DNA of 36,854 nt from Bacteroidota bacterium (GTDB lineage Bacteria; Bacteroidota; Bacteroidia; Chitinophagales; LD1). Shown here in pieces: positions 23,915 to 30,868 of the stretch. Where the stretch lies: positions 1 to 36,854 of the forward strand of contig JAFDYN010000021.1 of the NCBI GenBank assembly GCA_018267385.1, given 5' to 3'. A program made the position numbers and the translations under genes. Below the pieces are notes generated by a model. It did not search any database. It saw only the letters and a program-made list of their open reading frames with translations, and was not told where the DNA came from. Within the stretch, counting starts at the first letter, position 1; the number at the start of each line of letters is the position of its first letter.

Positions 23915-25183
23915 TTATTTTTGTGACTTAAGCATTTCCACTTCCTTCTGTAGTTTGATGGTGTACAGTGTCAGTTCTTCTATCTTGCGCAGCAGCGTAG
24001 CATCCATTTTAGCCACGTCTATGCCATCGCAGGCTACTTCCTCTGCGCTCGGTACATCCGGCAGGTGGTGATTGGCGGCGATGTAGTTTTCTACAGCAGA
24101 TAGAGGCTGGAGTTCGTACTTCTGATCAAATACCCGGTCCATCCAGTCTCCACTACCCGAAATAGCCACTTTCAGTTTCTCCGTTATGATTCCTTTTTGC
24201 ACAAATAGCATATAGTCTGTAGGAAGGCTGGATACAGTACCTATCACGGTCCTGCCATCTCCAAATACTACAAACTTATCTCCTGTACTCTTGTCCACTG
24301 CAAGGGCCTTTAGGTTATCATTTCCGGCCATCACAATTGCTCCATAGGCATAGGCCCCCTGCAGTGAAGCATCAACATTGAGATTACCTACTTTACTATG
24401 TGCACCGACATGCATTGTGGCATCTACGTTGCCGTCTCCTATCACGTCCAGTGTGTAGGACGGTGTGGAGGTAGATATGCCTACTCTGCCCGAGGCATCT
24501 ACTACCAGGTTAGGATTCATCTTGTAGGGGTCGCCAGCATAAGTGGATATCCACATCGGATACTCTTCTTTGTAAAGGCTCTGTACAGCCAGCTGCCCAT
24601 AGGCATCATCATGACCAGAATTTCCAAAGCAACCAATAGCGGTATTGCCGATATAGCTCGTGTATAGCAGCGGAGTGCTGCCATAGTCATGAGTGGTCCA
24701 GGTATTGCCATTTACGAGAAAGCCATCCGTATATCCATCGGACACGTATGAATGAAGTTTAGCAGTAGGAGTACCCGTGCCTACACCTGTATTACCCATA
24801 CCGTTTACTATGAAATCAGCGCTGTTGTACCGCAGGCTGGTTTGGTCCGGATCATATGGAGGTACATAGCTACCTTGACGGGTTACATAAATACTCGGAT
24901 TATTAGTTGAGCCGGCGAAGATGCCGTCATCATACTTTTCTATATTAGAAATATTGAGCCCGCCTTGAGTAGTCGTTTCGTCCAATACACCTGTCAGAGG
25001 TTGCGTCTTGGTAGTGTAGATGCTTACATTATAGCTTGGAGCTTTTGTACTCACACCTATCAGATTGGTATGGCCGTCTTGGTATACGGTGCCCGTGTAG
25101 CTGGGATCTGGCTTGAAAAATTGCGCATTGGCTGTCATGCCGAAAGTGAGTGTAGCTGCAGCTACGAATAGAACTTTTTTCAT
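23915..25183 (-). CDS. Secreted tail-fibre-like beta-repeat protein
   Basis: A 422-aa protein with a signal peptide (MKKVLFVAAATLTFGMTANAQ). The body holds repeated short motifs of the type GVGTGTPTAKLHSYV, VGISTSTPSYTLDVIGDG and DASGRVGI, as in Bacteroidota tail-fibre/adhesin-like proteins. The C-terminus, DWMDRVFDQKYELQPLSAVENYIAANHHLPDVPSAEEV followed by LLRKIEELTLYTIKLQKEVEMLK, is a common ending in these proteins: a conserved cap and a trimeric-looking coiled coil. Probably a fibrous surface or secreted protein, first in an operon with the T9SS protein. No enzyme motif. A role in adhesion is likely but unproved. Confidence 0.8.
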   Translation of the reverse strand: MKKVLFVAAATLTFGMTANAQFFKPDPSYTGTVYQDGHTNLIGVSTKAPSYNVSIYTTKTQPLTGVLDETTTQGGLNISNIEKYDDGIFAGSTNNPSIYVTRQGSYVPPYDPDQTSLRYNSADFIVNGMGNTGVGTGTPTAKLHSYVSDGYTDGFLVNGNTWTTHDYGSTPLLYTSYIGNTAIGCFGNSGHDDAYGQLAVQSLYKEEYPMWISTYAGDPYKMNPNLVVDASGRVGISTSTPSYTLDVIGDGNVDATMHVGAHSKVGNLNVDASLQGAYAYGAIVMAGNDNLKALAVDKSTGDKFVVFGDGRTVIGTVSSLPTDYMLFVQKGIITEKLKVAISGSGDWMDRVFDQKYELQPLSAVENYIAANHHLPDVPSAEEVACDGIDVAKMDATLLRKIEELTLYTIKLQKEVEMLKSQK

Positions 25184-25607
25184 AGAAATATGATTTTGTT
25201 AATTAAAAACATGGAAGGAGGCCCTGTGCAAAAGCATGCAGGGAGCATGACTGCAAGGCAGATAGTTTCTAAAAAAGCTAAGAGGAGTTAAGCGTTTTCT
25301 CAAAGGTGAAAGTTTTCAGGTCAGGTGACATCGGTATCTGACACGAAGCTAGACGCACGCCTTTGTTGCGCGAAAATTAAATTCTTAAAATCGGTTAAGC
25401 ATTTTGCAATTAGAACACAGTGAGCTAATTGTTTTTTTTGTAGCTGTTTGGATTTTGTGCATGCCAGATTGCTTTACAAGTTTTAGCTTGTTAGATGTTT
25501 AACATAGGGATAATGTAAACAATGTATCAGTAGGCTGCCTTTGCTCATCGCCTGACCGGCAACAAACAGCACGGACCAACTCCGCCCTTCATCGGAAAAA
25601 CTTCCCA
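25184..25607. other. 424-bp gap, AT-rich, no gene found
   Basis: This stretch holds the leader of the 25183 gene and is AT-rich in the middle (a T8 run near 25433). I see a weak inverted pair GTCAG/CTGAC (about 25321-25345) but no hairpin with a T-tract, no strict TAnnTTTG box on the minus strand, and no small frame I would support. The last about 50 bases may be the 3' end of the 25955 transcript. Confidence 0.5.
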
Positions 25608-25955
25608 CTACTCCCTGCGCCGGAAGTAGTACTCATGGCTGTATAGATAGCTGTCATACGTCGTACTCACCCACATATACCCCCGCGCCTCAAAGTACGC
25701 TATCATCCGAAATATGGCCGCGCTGCGCAGTGAGTCGTTATAGTAGTTGTCGTTACCATGATCCAGGCCGATACTGTCCGTCAGGTCAGCCTTTTGCCCG
25801 TTGCTATAATATGCGAGCGCGCCTGCACCGGGATGGTATACCCCACGTATACGGGGAGAGACGCGCACATAGGCATACGCAGCAGAAGCTGGAGTAGTTT
25901 GAGCAGGGGCGAGGCAGGCAGAGAGCAGCGCCAGCATCAGGAGGTAGTGTTTCAT
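25608..25955 (-). CDS. Small secreted protein, paralogue of the one at 26047
   Basis: I choose ATG 25955 (115 aa, MKHYLLMLALLSACLAPAQ) because it starts the signal peptide directly. The mature part has AYVRVSPRIRG, GALAYYSNGQKADLTDSIGLDHGN, an aromatic helix (AAIFRMIAYFEARGYMWVS) and the tail HEYYFRRRE. The gene at 26047 encodes a paralogue with the same order of blocks (VTAYYGDGTHLNISDSIGL; LNLLNYFDKRGYSL; EEYFFHRR). I do not recognise the family. The short exported size and tandem copies suggest a secreted or periplasmic accessory protein. Confidence 0.7.
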   Translation of the reverse strand: MKHYLLMLALLSACLAPAQTTPASAAYAYVRVSPRIRGVYHPGAGALAYYSNGQKADLTDSIGLDHGNDNYYNDSLRSAAIFRMIAYFEARGYMWVSTTYDSYLYSHEYYFRRRE

Positions 25956-26046
25956 GGTCATGATCAGATTTGTGAGTTTGACCATGATACTGCGCAAAGG
26001 TTAAAACCCCGCCGCTGCTGGTCGCCCGGGCTGCTACGTCTGCGAA

Positions 26047-26364
26047 CTATCTGCGGTGAAAGAAATACTCCTCTCCCGATACTGCCGTCAGGCTATACCC
26101 GCGCTTGTCAAAGTAATTGAGCAGGTTGAGCTGTATCATCGTGGCAGAGGTGTCATAGGCCAGGGTTCTGGTATTGCGTTGCAGGCCGATGCTGTCAGAG
26201 ATATTGAGGTGAGTGCCATCACCGTAGTACGCAGTCACCCCTCCGGGGCGGAAGGCATCAGAGTAGGCGTGGATCTTTACGATAGCAAAGGGCGATGGCC
26301 CCGCGGTCTGCGCCGCAGCCTTCAGAACGGTCAGGAGCAACAGAGCGAAGAAGAGGTTTTTCAT
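26047..26364 (-). CDS. Small secreted protein, tandem paralogue
   Basis: A 105-aa protein with a signal peptide (MKNLFFALLLLTVLKAAAQ). It shares the conserved blocks YY-x-x-G-x-x-x-x-x-x-DSIGL, the NYFDKRGY helix and the EEYFFHRR tail with the 25608 protein, at moderate overall identity. The pair is separated by 91 bases. Function unknown; an enzyme is unlikely given the lack of conserved polar catalytic residues. Conservation of the C-terminal aromatic-basic tail is the strongest clue to a shared function. Confidence 0.7.
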   Translation of the reverse strand: MKNLFFALLLLTVLKAAAQTAGPSPFAIVKIHAYSDAFRPGGVTAYYGDGTHLNISDSIGLQRNTRTLAYDTSATMIQLNLLNYFDKRGYSLTAVSGEEYFFHRR

Positions 26365-26731
26365 AGTGACAGGTTTAGCTAAGACTTAGACAAGGATAAC
26401 GGGCAAAGGTTAAAACCGCGCCGCTACCGCTCGCTTGACCTGCTAGGACATCCATGTCCCCGCCCATAGTCGAAAAACTTGCCCTCACCGCGCCGTCCAA
26501 AACAAAAACAGCCACCCCATCGGAGCGGCTGCCTCTTCTATATCAAGGGTACACTAAACGGGCGGCGGCACTGTCAGGCCGTGCGGAGCAGTTGTATCAG
26601 CTCCTCGTAGCGGTGGCGCATAGCTCTTTGTTTTAGGGTGAATGAATGCCAGGGCGCCGGATCTGCTATATATACGTAGCGCGACTGGTGGCTGGATTTG
26701 CCCGGTTATAAATAATGGAGTATGACTCCAG
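26365..26731. other. Gap with one leftward terminator and a fragmentary frame
   Basis: On the minus strand a hairpin CAGCC...GGCTG (26509-26531), with TTTTTGTT after it, looks like a terminator for a leftward unit. Upstream of it a frame of about 43 codons ends at 26574 (text YVYIADPAPWHSF ... RYEELIQLLRTA), but it has no start codon until 15 residues before its end. It may be a remnant. Nothing else is supported. Confidence 0.45.
26503..26531 (-). terminator. Leftward hairpin terminator
   Basis: Outer stem CAGCC (26509-26513) with GGCTG (26527-26531), an imperfect inner stem, and on the minus strand a TGTTTTTGTTTT tail. It implies a leftward transcript coming from 26.5-26.9 kb, supporting transcription of the small frame at 26732. 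Confidence 0.55.
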
Positions 26732-26908
26732 TCACTCGCTCTCAGGAGCGGGCCGGCGCAGCGCAGCCCTCATCGGGTGCATGAGTGTGTAGTAGATATC
26801 CGGATCTATCACTATATCGCTATCGGGGCCTGTGTGTGACCGGCGGGCGGCGTCAGATGGCTGTGTATGGCTATGCTCCTCGTGCGGATGCTGCTGGTCC
26901 TGGTCCAT
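26732..26908 (-). CDS. Small His/Asp-rich hypothetical protein (58 aa)
   Basis: Frame from ATG 26908, reading MDQDQQHPHEEHSHTQPSDA and ending MRAALRRPAPESE. The first 15 residues hold four His and several Glu/Asp/Gln, which could bind a metal. The middle, DIVIDPDIYYTLMHPM, is acidic and aromatic. No homologue is recognised. A leftward terminator lies downstream and another (27022-26992) ends the unit upstream, leaving room for a separate small transcript. Low to moderate confidence as a real gene. Confidence 0.35.
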   Translation of the reverse strand: MDQDQQHPHEEHSHTQPSDAARRSHTGPDSDIVIDPDIYYTLMHPMRAALRRPAPESE

Positions 26909-26991
26909 ATTTTACTGTTTGGGGCGGGGTCAGGCGGGTGGGCAGTACCATATGTACGCAGTGCAGGGAGGGACGGATTTGGCCTGTGGGG

Positions 26992-27025
26992 AAATAAAAC
27001 AGCCGCCCATGTACCGGACGGCCGT
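26992..27025 (-). terminator. Terminator of the 93-aa paralogue gene
   Basis: On the minus strand, stem GCCGTCC...GGGCGGC (27022-27016 with 27008-27002) is followed by TGTTTTATTT. It lies about 75 bases after the stop at 27100. Confidence 0.65.
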
Positions 27026-27099
27026 CTTTGTTTAACCCAATAACCCTTTATCCTTAATGCAGCGCCACAGACACCATGCCGGGCACTGCAATATTTACT

Positions 27100-27381
27100 T
27101 TATGCGGCGAGGCTGAGATCGCCGTGGTCTGCACCCGTGTGCAGGAGTGTGATCAGTGTGTGGTGCAGCTCGCGCAGCTTCTGCGTGCTACGCATACCTG
27201 CCTGCCACACCCGTGTGTGAAAGCGGTACCTGTGCAGCGGCACATGGGGGTACTGTACCTGCGGGTCGAGGAGTACCTCGCCATCGTAGTCTACAGCGAT
27301 GTGGTGGTCAGAGATGGACTGGTCGGCTTTGGCCAGGAGCTCTATGAGCGCCTCGGGCTGCTGGTCATAGTTGAGATTCAT
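27100..27381 (-). CDS. Hypothetical 93-aa protein, paralogue of the 95-aa protein at 28283
   Basis: Start chosen at ATG 27381 (MNLNYDQQPEALIELLAKAD); the longer frame has no support. It shares with the 28283 protein the central block HHIAVDYDGEVLLDPQVQYP (HNIAVDYDGEVIIDPELRYP in the other), then HVPLHRYRF, and a helical region KLRELHHTLITLL. The DYDGEV block might be an acidic surface or metal site. I do not recognise the family. The two paralogues flank the MsrA-like gene on the same strand, each with its own terminator. Confidence 0.7.
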   Translation of the reverse strand: MNLNYDQQPEALIELLAKADQSISDHHIAVDYDGEVLLDPQVQYPHVPLHRYRFHTRVWQAGMRSTQKLRELHHTLITLLHTGADHGDLSLAA

Positions 27382-27558
27382 GGCTTTTAGTTTTACGGGT
27401 TGAAAGAAATAATTCAAGCACCTTCTATAATCATAAACGTAAAACCGTGCCAAATAGTTTGTGGGAAAATCACAACCCGCACTTTGTACCCGCCGGAAAT
27501 GAAGCAGCCGCACCCACCCACTGAGTACGACTGCTGCCTTACGGCTTCTTAGGTATCT

Positions 27559-28197
27559 TCATTTTATCTTGCGGTCGGGCTCTATCATGCGCGGATGCTC
27601 CTCCTGAAACTTCCGTAGCCGGGGCAGGGCCGTCTTCTGCACGTAGTCATCATCATAGTGGCGGCGGATATAGTCCTGATTGTCCGCCTCGGCCTCATAG
27701 AATTTTGTGAAAGGCACCACCTGTATGGCCGTAGCACCCTTATAGCGGCCCGACTTATTGACTTTGTCCAGATAGTCCTCGGCTTCTTTTTTCTGCGCAG
27801 CAGAGCGGTAGAAGATATACGACTTGTACTGCGAGCCGCGGTCCTCGCCCTGGCCGTCTGTCTGGGCGGGATCTGCCATAGACTCTACGTAGACCTTCAG
27901 CAGGTCCTCGTAGCTGATCTGGGTACTGTCGTAGTGTATATCGATGGTCTCGGCATGCCCGGTAGCTCCGGTCTGCACCGTGGCGTAGGTGGGCCGGGTA
28001 GTATTGCCACCGGCATAGCCCGTGGTCACATCCTGCACGCCGTGCACACTCTCAAAGACAGCCTCCAGGTACCAGAAGTTGCCTCCGGCAAAGGTAGCCT
28101 CACGGGTATTTTTGCCAAAGGCCTCTGCCTCAGGGATGGCCGCCGTAGCATAGCTCATGCTGAAGACTATAATCTCTATTGGTATGAAGCCTTTCAT
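27559..28197 (-). CDS. MsrA-like protein lacking the catalytic cysteine
   Basis: A 212-aa homologue of peptide-methionine (S)-S-oxide reductase with an N-terminal hydrophobic, signal-like start. The fold motifs are intact: GYAGGNTTRPTYATVQTG (Tyr71), TGHAETIDIHYD (Glu83) and GEDRGSQYKSYIFY (Asp119, Tyr124). The active-site motif normally reading GGCFW is GGNFWYLEAVF here: Asn40 (codon AAC) replaces the nucleophilic Cys, and there is no cysteine anywhere in the protein. It therefore cannot reduce methionine sulfoxide by the known mechanism; it might still bind oxidised methionine. The frame is undisturbed over the full family length, so it is not a decaying pseudogene. Confidence 0.85.
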   Translation of the reverse strand: MKGFIPIEIIVFSMSYATAAIPEAEAFGKNTREATFAGGNFWYLEAVFESVHGVQDVTTGYAGGNTTRPTYATVQTGATGHAETIDIHYDSTQISYEDLLKVYVESMADPAQTDGQGEDRGSQYKSYIFYRSAAQKKEAEDYLDKVNKSGRYKGATAIQVVPFTKFYEAEADNQDYIRRHYDDDYVQKTALPRLRKFQEEHPRMIEPDRKIK

Positions 28198-28224
28198 GGT
28201 GTTTCATTTTGGGTTTTGACCCGC

Positions 28225-28253
28225 GCGGGCTGCCGGTATATACAGCAGCCCGC
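28225..28253. terminator. Hairpin after the 95-aa gene
   Basis: Perfect 9-bp arms GCGGGCTGC (28225-28233) and GCAGCCCGC (28245-28253) lie between the stop at 28283 and the MsrA-like start at 28197. No T-tract follows, so it could be a weak terminator or an RNA-stabilising hairpin within a shared transcript. Confidence 0.5.
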
Positions 28254-28282
28254 AGGTCTTTATGTAGAGAGAAAAAGCTCGT

Positions 28283-28570
28283 CTAGGCGGCGGCGCGCAT
28301 CTCCAGCCTCACAGTGAGCGGCTCAAACTTGAAGGTGCTCAGTAGCGCCTGGTAGAGCGTCTGCAGCTTGCGCAGATTATGCAGGCTGGCCTTGCGCACG
28401 GGTATGCAAAACTTATAGCGGTCTAGGGCTACATGCGGGTAGCGCAGCTCAGGGTCTATGATCACCTCGCCGTCATAGTCCACAGCGATGTTATGTACAT
28501 ATAGGTTGGCATCAGCAGATGCTACAAGGTCACGGAGGGCAGAGGCCGAAGAGTCAAAAAAGAGATTCAT
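28283..28570 (-). CDS. Hypothetical 95-aa protein, paralogue of the 93-aa protein at 27100
   Basis: Starts MNLFFDSSASALRDLVASAD. It carries the shared block HNIAVDYDGEVIIDPELRYP, then HVALDRYKF and the helix NLRKLQTLYQALL. It is about 40 percent identical by eye to the 27100 protein over the central part. It has no signal peptide and is probably cytosolic. It lies upstream of the MsrA-like gene with an 85-bp gap. Two copies around one gene point to a duplication or a functional trio, but the function is unknown. Confidence 0.7.
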   Translation of the reverse strand: MNLFFDSSASALRDLVASADANLYVHNIAVDYDGEVIIDPELRYPHVALDRYKFCIPVRKASLHNLRKLQTLYQALLSTFKFEPLTVRLEMRAAA

Positions 28571-28710
28571 GATTTTATGAGTAACGGTTTTTTTAATACA
28601 GGCACACTAAGGAAAACTTCATGCCAAGGCAAATGGCGGGCAATAGCCTCTTTTTTGTGGCAAAAGTGCAAGTCCTTGTGGTGGGTTTTCCCCGAAGGGG
28701 ATAAGATGCG
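28571..28710. other. Leader region before the heptamer array
   Basis: Leader of the 28570 gene. On the minus strand a CACTTTTG box (28668-28661) resembles TAnnTTTG about 90 bases upstream of the ATG. A CCCCGAAGGGG mini-hairpin lies at 28691-28701. No gene is supported; the long frames through this region on both strands are products of the adjacent heptamer repeat. Confidence 0.45.
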
Positions 28711-28946
28711 AGGCAAGAACCAAGAATCAAGAGACAAGAAACAAGAAGCAAGAACCAAGAGCAAAGAGACAAGAGACAAGAACCAATAGGCAAGAAGCAT
28801 AAGACAAGAATCAAAAGCCAAGAGACAAGAAACAAGAAACAAGAGACAAGAAACAAGAGGCCAGAACCAAGAATCAAGAACCAAGAATCAAGAACCAAGA
28901 GGCAAGAATCAAGAAACAGAATCAAGAAACAAGAGGAGGCAAGAGG
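28711..28946. repeat. Long heptanucleotide repeat array, AANCAAG type
   Basis: About 33 units of 7 bp with consensus AAACAAG/AACCAAG/AATCAAG/AGACAAG/AGGCAAG. Positions 1-2 and 5-7 are kept while positions 2-4 vary in a few ways. The 7-bp phase holds across most of the 236 bp. It lies between two leftward genes, in the promoter region of the 28570 gene and after the terminator of 29021. The reading frames that pass through it on either strand are repetitive and not genes. Confidence 0.9.
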
Positions 28947-28963
28947 CACAGTTTTATCGGCAC

Positions 28964-28995
28964 AAAAGAAAAGGCCACAGCTGCTGCTATGGCCC
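28964..28995 (-). terminator. Terminator of the first DUF4382 gene
   Basis: On the minus strand, stem GGCCATAGC-AGCA-GCTGTGGCC (28994-28973) is followed by TTTTCTTTTG. It lies 27 bases after the stop at 29021. Confidence 0.85.
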
Positions 28996-29020
28996 CTCTT
29001 TTTTCCGGTAAGAAAAGATC

Positions 29021-29791
29021 TTAGAACGCTACCAGACCGATATCGGCTGTCTCGCCGGCAGTCACTGCGATATTGGGCACCGTGACGGCAGTGAGCGGAG
29101 ATGGCGGCGTGATGGTCACGGTATAGGTGCCCTGCGTCAGACCCCGTATGCGGAAGTGCCCGTCATCCGTAGCACTGGTAGAGAAGGTGCCCCCATTGCC
29201 GGTCACGGTGATCACTACGTTGGTATTGGCCGGCGTGATGTGCCCCATGATGCTACCCGTAGCACTCACATCCAGGCCTATGGTGCGCAGCACCGGGCGC
29301 AGGTGGTAGGTAGCACCGTTGTCATCCGTCACGACAGACTGGTTGGCATCAAAGTCTACCAGCAGCTCTGTGGTCGTATTGGCCACTACATTCTGATGGA
29401 TGGCCAGGGTCAGGCCCGCATCGTCACCGCTATTGATGGCCATAGGATAGGAGGTGCCATCTTTCACTACAGTATTATTGCTGCCCAGTGTCAGTTTGAC
29501 GCTCTGCACAGTGCCTGCGCTCACATTGCCGGAGGCGATGAGCGTATCTATATCATTGGAGTAGCGCAGCAGGTTGTATACGCCGGCATGGGTACTCAGC
29601 GTGACCGTGCTGCCGTCTGTGCGCACCACCTGTACACTGCGTATGTCTACGTTTACCTGTGAGTACGGGCCCGGCCCGTCTGTCATCCGCACTTTGTACA
29701 TGGTACCGGTTGCGTCATTCTTTTTGCATGAGCCGATCAGCATCGCGCCGCCTATGATCGCCGCTGCTGCCAGCATTTTGATTCCTTTCAT
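29021..29791 (-). CDS. DUF4382 lipoprotein with C-terminal carboxypeptidase-regulatory-like domain
   Basis: ATG 29791 gives 256 aa and a proper lipoprotein signal (MKGIKMLAAAAIIGGAMLIGSC, Cys22); the open frame before it is unused. DUF4382 covers about 30-165 (YKVRMTDGPGPYSQVNVDIRSVQV ... LRYSNDIDTLIASGNVSAGTVQSVKLTLG). A second beta-sandwich at about 180-256 (GSIMGHITPANTNVVITVTGNG ... GHFRIRGLTQGTYTVTITPP) is of the carboxypeptidase-regulatory type. It is a surface or periplasmic lipoprotein of unknown ligand. It is a tandem paralogue of the next gene to the right. Confidence 0.87.
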   Translation of the reverse strand: MKGIKMLAAAAIIGGAMLIGSCKKNDATGTMYKVRMTDGPGPYSQVNVDIRSVQVVRTDGSTVTLSTHAGVYNLLRYSNDIDTLIASGNVSAGTVQSVKLTLGSNNTVVKDGTSYPMAINSGDDAGLTLAIHQNVVANTTTELLVDFDANQSVVTDDNGATYHLRPVLRTIGLDVSATGSIMGHITPANTNVVITVTGNGGTFSTSATDDGHFRIRGLTQGTYTVTITPPSPLTAVTVPNIAVTAGETADIGLVAF

Positions 29792-29849
29792 GTTTGTTCT
29801 TTTGTGTGTTTGATAATGGTTATTTAAGATCGTATCCACAGGACAGAAT

Positions 29850-29881
29850 GAAAGCCACACGGAGTGATCCATGCGGCTTTC
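29850..29881 (-). terminator. Terminator of the second DUF4382 gene
   Basis: Arms GAAAGCC (29850-29856) and GGCTTTC (29875-29881) with an extended imperfect inner stem. It lies 17 bases after the stop at 29898 and ends the 30671 transcript before the start at 29791. Confidence 0.7.
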
Positions 29882-29897
29882 TATATACGGTTGATTC

Positions 29898-30671
29898 TTA
29901 CAAGGTCACCACGCCTATATCGGTGGTAGAGCCTGAGGTCACATTGATACCGGTCATGGTCTGCGCCTGCAGCGGCAGGAGCGGGGTCACGGTCACAGTA
30001 TAGCTACCGGTGGCCAGGCCGCGTACGCGGAAATATCCGTCCACAGCCAGGCTGGTAGAGTAGGTGTGGCCATTGCCGGTCACGCTCACTACGGCTACGA
30101 TACCTGTATTAGACACATGGCCCATGATGATACCGCTCGCAGAGGCATCTACATTGATAGGGCGGATAGTAGGGGTGAAGGTGTAGCTGCCGGAGCCATT
30201 GGCCTGTACAGATGCATTGGCGTCAAAGTCTACGATCAGTTCTGTAGTGCCGTTGGCTGTCACTGTCTGGTTTACATCCAGCGTCACAGTAGCATCTGTA
30301 GTGGAGCTGAAGGCCAGGTTGTAAGTATTGCCGCTGGATACTACGCTATTATTAGTACCGAGCACGAGCTTCACTTGCTTCACCATGCTGATATTCACAT
30401 TGCCGGAGGCTATGAGCGTATCGGTGCCGTTGTTAAAGTTGAGTACATTGTATATACCGGTATTAGTATTGAGCGTAGCGGTTTCACCATTGGCACCGAT
30501 GAGCTGTACCGATTTGATCTCTACATTCACTGCATCGTAGGCTGCGGGTGCGTCTGTCATCCGCACTTTGTACATACTGCCCTGAGAGGCGGTGTTATTC
30601 TTGTCGCAAGAAGACAGGAGAGCGATACCTGCAAATAACAATGCGCCTGCTGCTCTTTTGATTCCTTTCAT
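29898..30671 (-). CDS. DUF4382 lipoprotein, tandem paralogue
   Basis: A 257-aa protein with the lipobox ALLSSC (Cys22), then DKNNTASQG. DUF4382 lies at about 33-165 (YKVRMTDAPAAYDAVNVEIKSVQL ... NVLNFNNGTDTLIASGNVNISMVKQVKLVLG). A carboxypeptidase-regulatory-like domain follows at about 180-257 (GIIMGHVSNTGIVAVVSVTGNG ... GYFRVRGLATGSYTVTVTP). It is close to the gene at 29021 along the full length, including the signal peptide, so the two arose by tandem duplication. Each has its own terminator, so they may be expressed separately. Confidence 0.87.
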   Translation of the reverse strand: MKGIKRAAGALLFAGIALLSSCDKNNTASQGSMYKVRMTDAPAAYDAVNVEIKSVQLIGANGETATLNTNTGIYNVLNFNNGTDTLIASGNVNISMVKQVKLVLGTNNSVVSSGNTYNLAFSSTTDATVTLDVNQTVTANGTTELIVDFDANASVQANGSGSYTFTPTIRPINVDASASGIIMGHVSNTGIVAVVSVTGNGHTYSTSLAVDGYFRVRGLATGSYTVTVTPLLPLQAQTMTGINVTSGSTTDIGVVTL

Positions 30672-30809
30672 GATGATTTCATTTAGTGATTAATGAAGAA
30701 TGATTACATTCTCACCTTTTCAACTACCATGCCAGCAGGGCAAAATTTGTTAAGGCAATAAATTGATATTGAATAAGACAACGCTGTCGTGCAATCTATT
30801 GCCCATATT

Positions 30810-30843
30810 AAAAGAAAGGCTGCATTCACGTATGAATGCAGCC
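30810..30843 (-). terminator. Terminator of the late-type operon
   Basis: Perfect 11-bp arms GGCTGCATTCA (30818-30828) and TGAATGCAGCC (30833-30843) around CGTA, followed on the minus strand by TTTCTTTT. It lies 25 bases after the stop at 30869 and separates the phage-like genes from the DUF4382 pair. Confidence 0.88.
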
Positions 30844-30868
30844 GACACCTATGGAAACAAAACGAAAA

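Noticed and set aside
26574..26705. Leftward frame fragment YVYIADPAPWHSF...RYEELIQLLRTA
   Set aside because: Protein-like and followed by a terminator, but no ATG, GTG or TTG allows more than 15 residues, and it does not join the 58-codon frame by one frameshift. Kept only as a possible remnant.
28577..28789. Rightward 70-codon frame ending in a K/E/R/Q-rich tail
   Set aside because: The tail is again the heptamer array and the frame runs antisense to the leader of a leftward gene; no promoter or neighbour supports it.
28567..28884. Leftward 105-codon frame whose stop overlaps the start of the 95-aa gene (ATGA)
   Set aside because: Its first two thirds are the translated heptamer repeat (repeating hydrophobic L/S/C/F text). 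The overlap with the start codon is suggestive but the protein-like part is only about 45 codons and has no start of its own.
20742..28946. CRISPR arrays
   Set aside because: The tandem units are 7 bp with no unique spacers and no cas genes nearby, so they are low-complexity tandem repeats.
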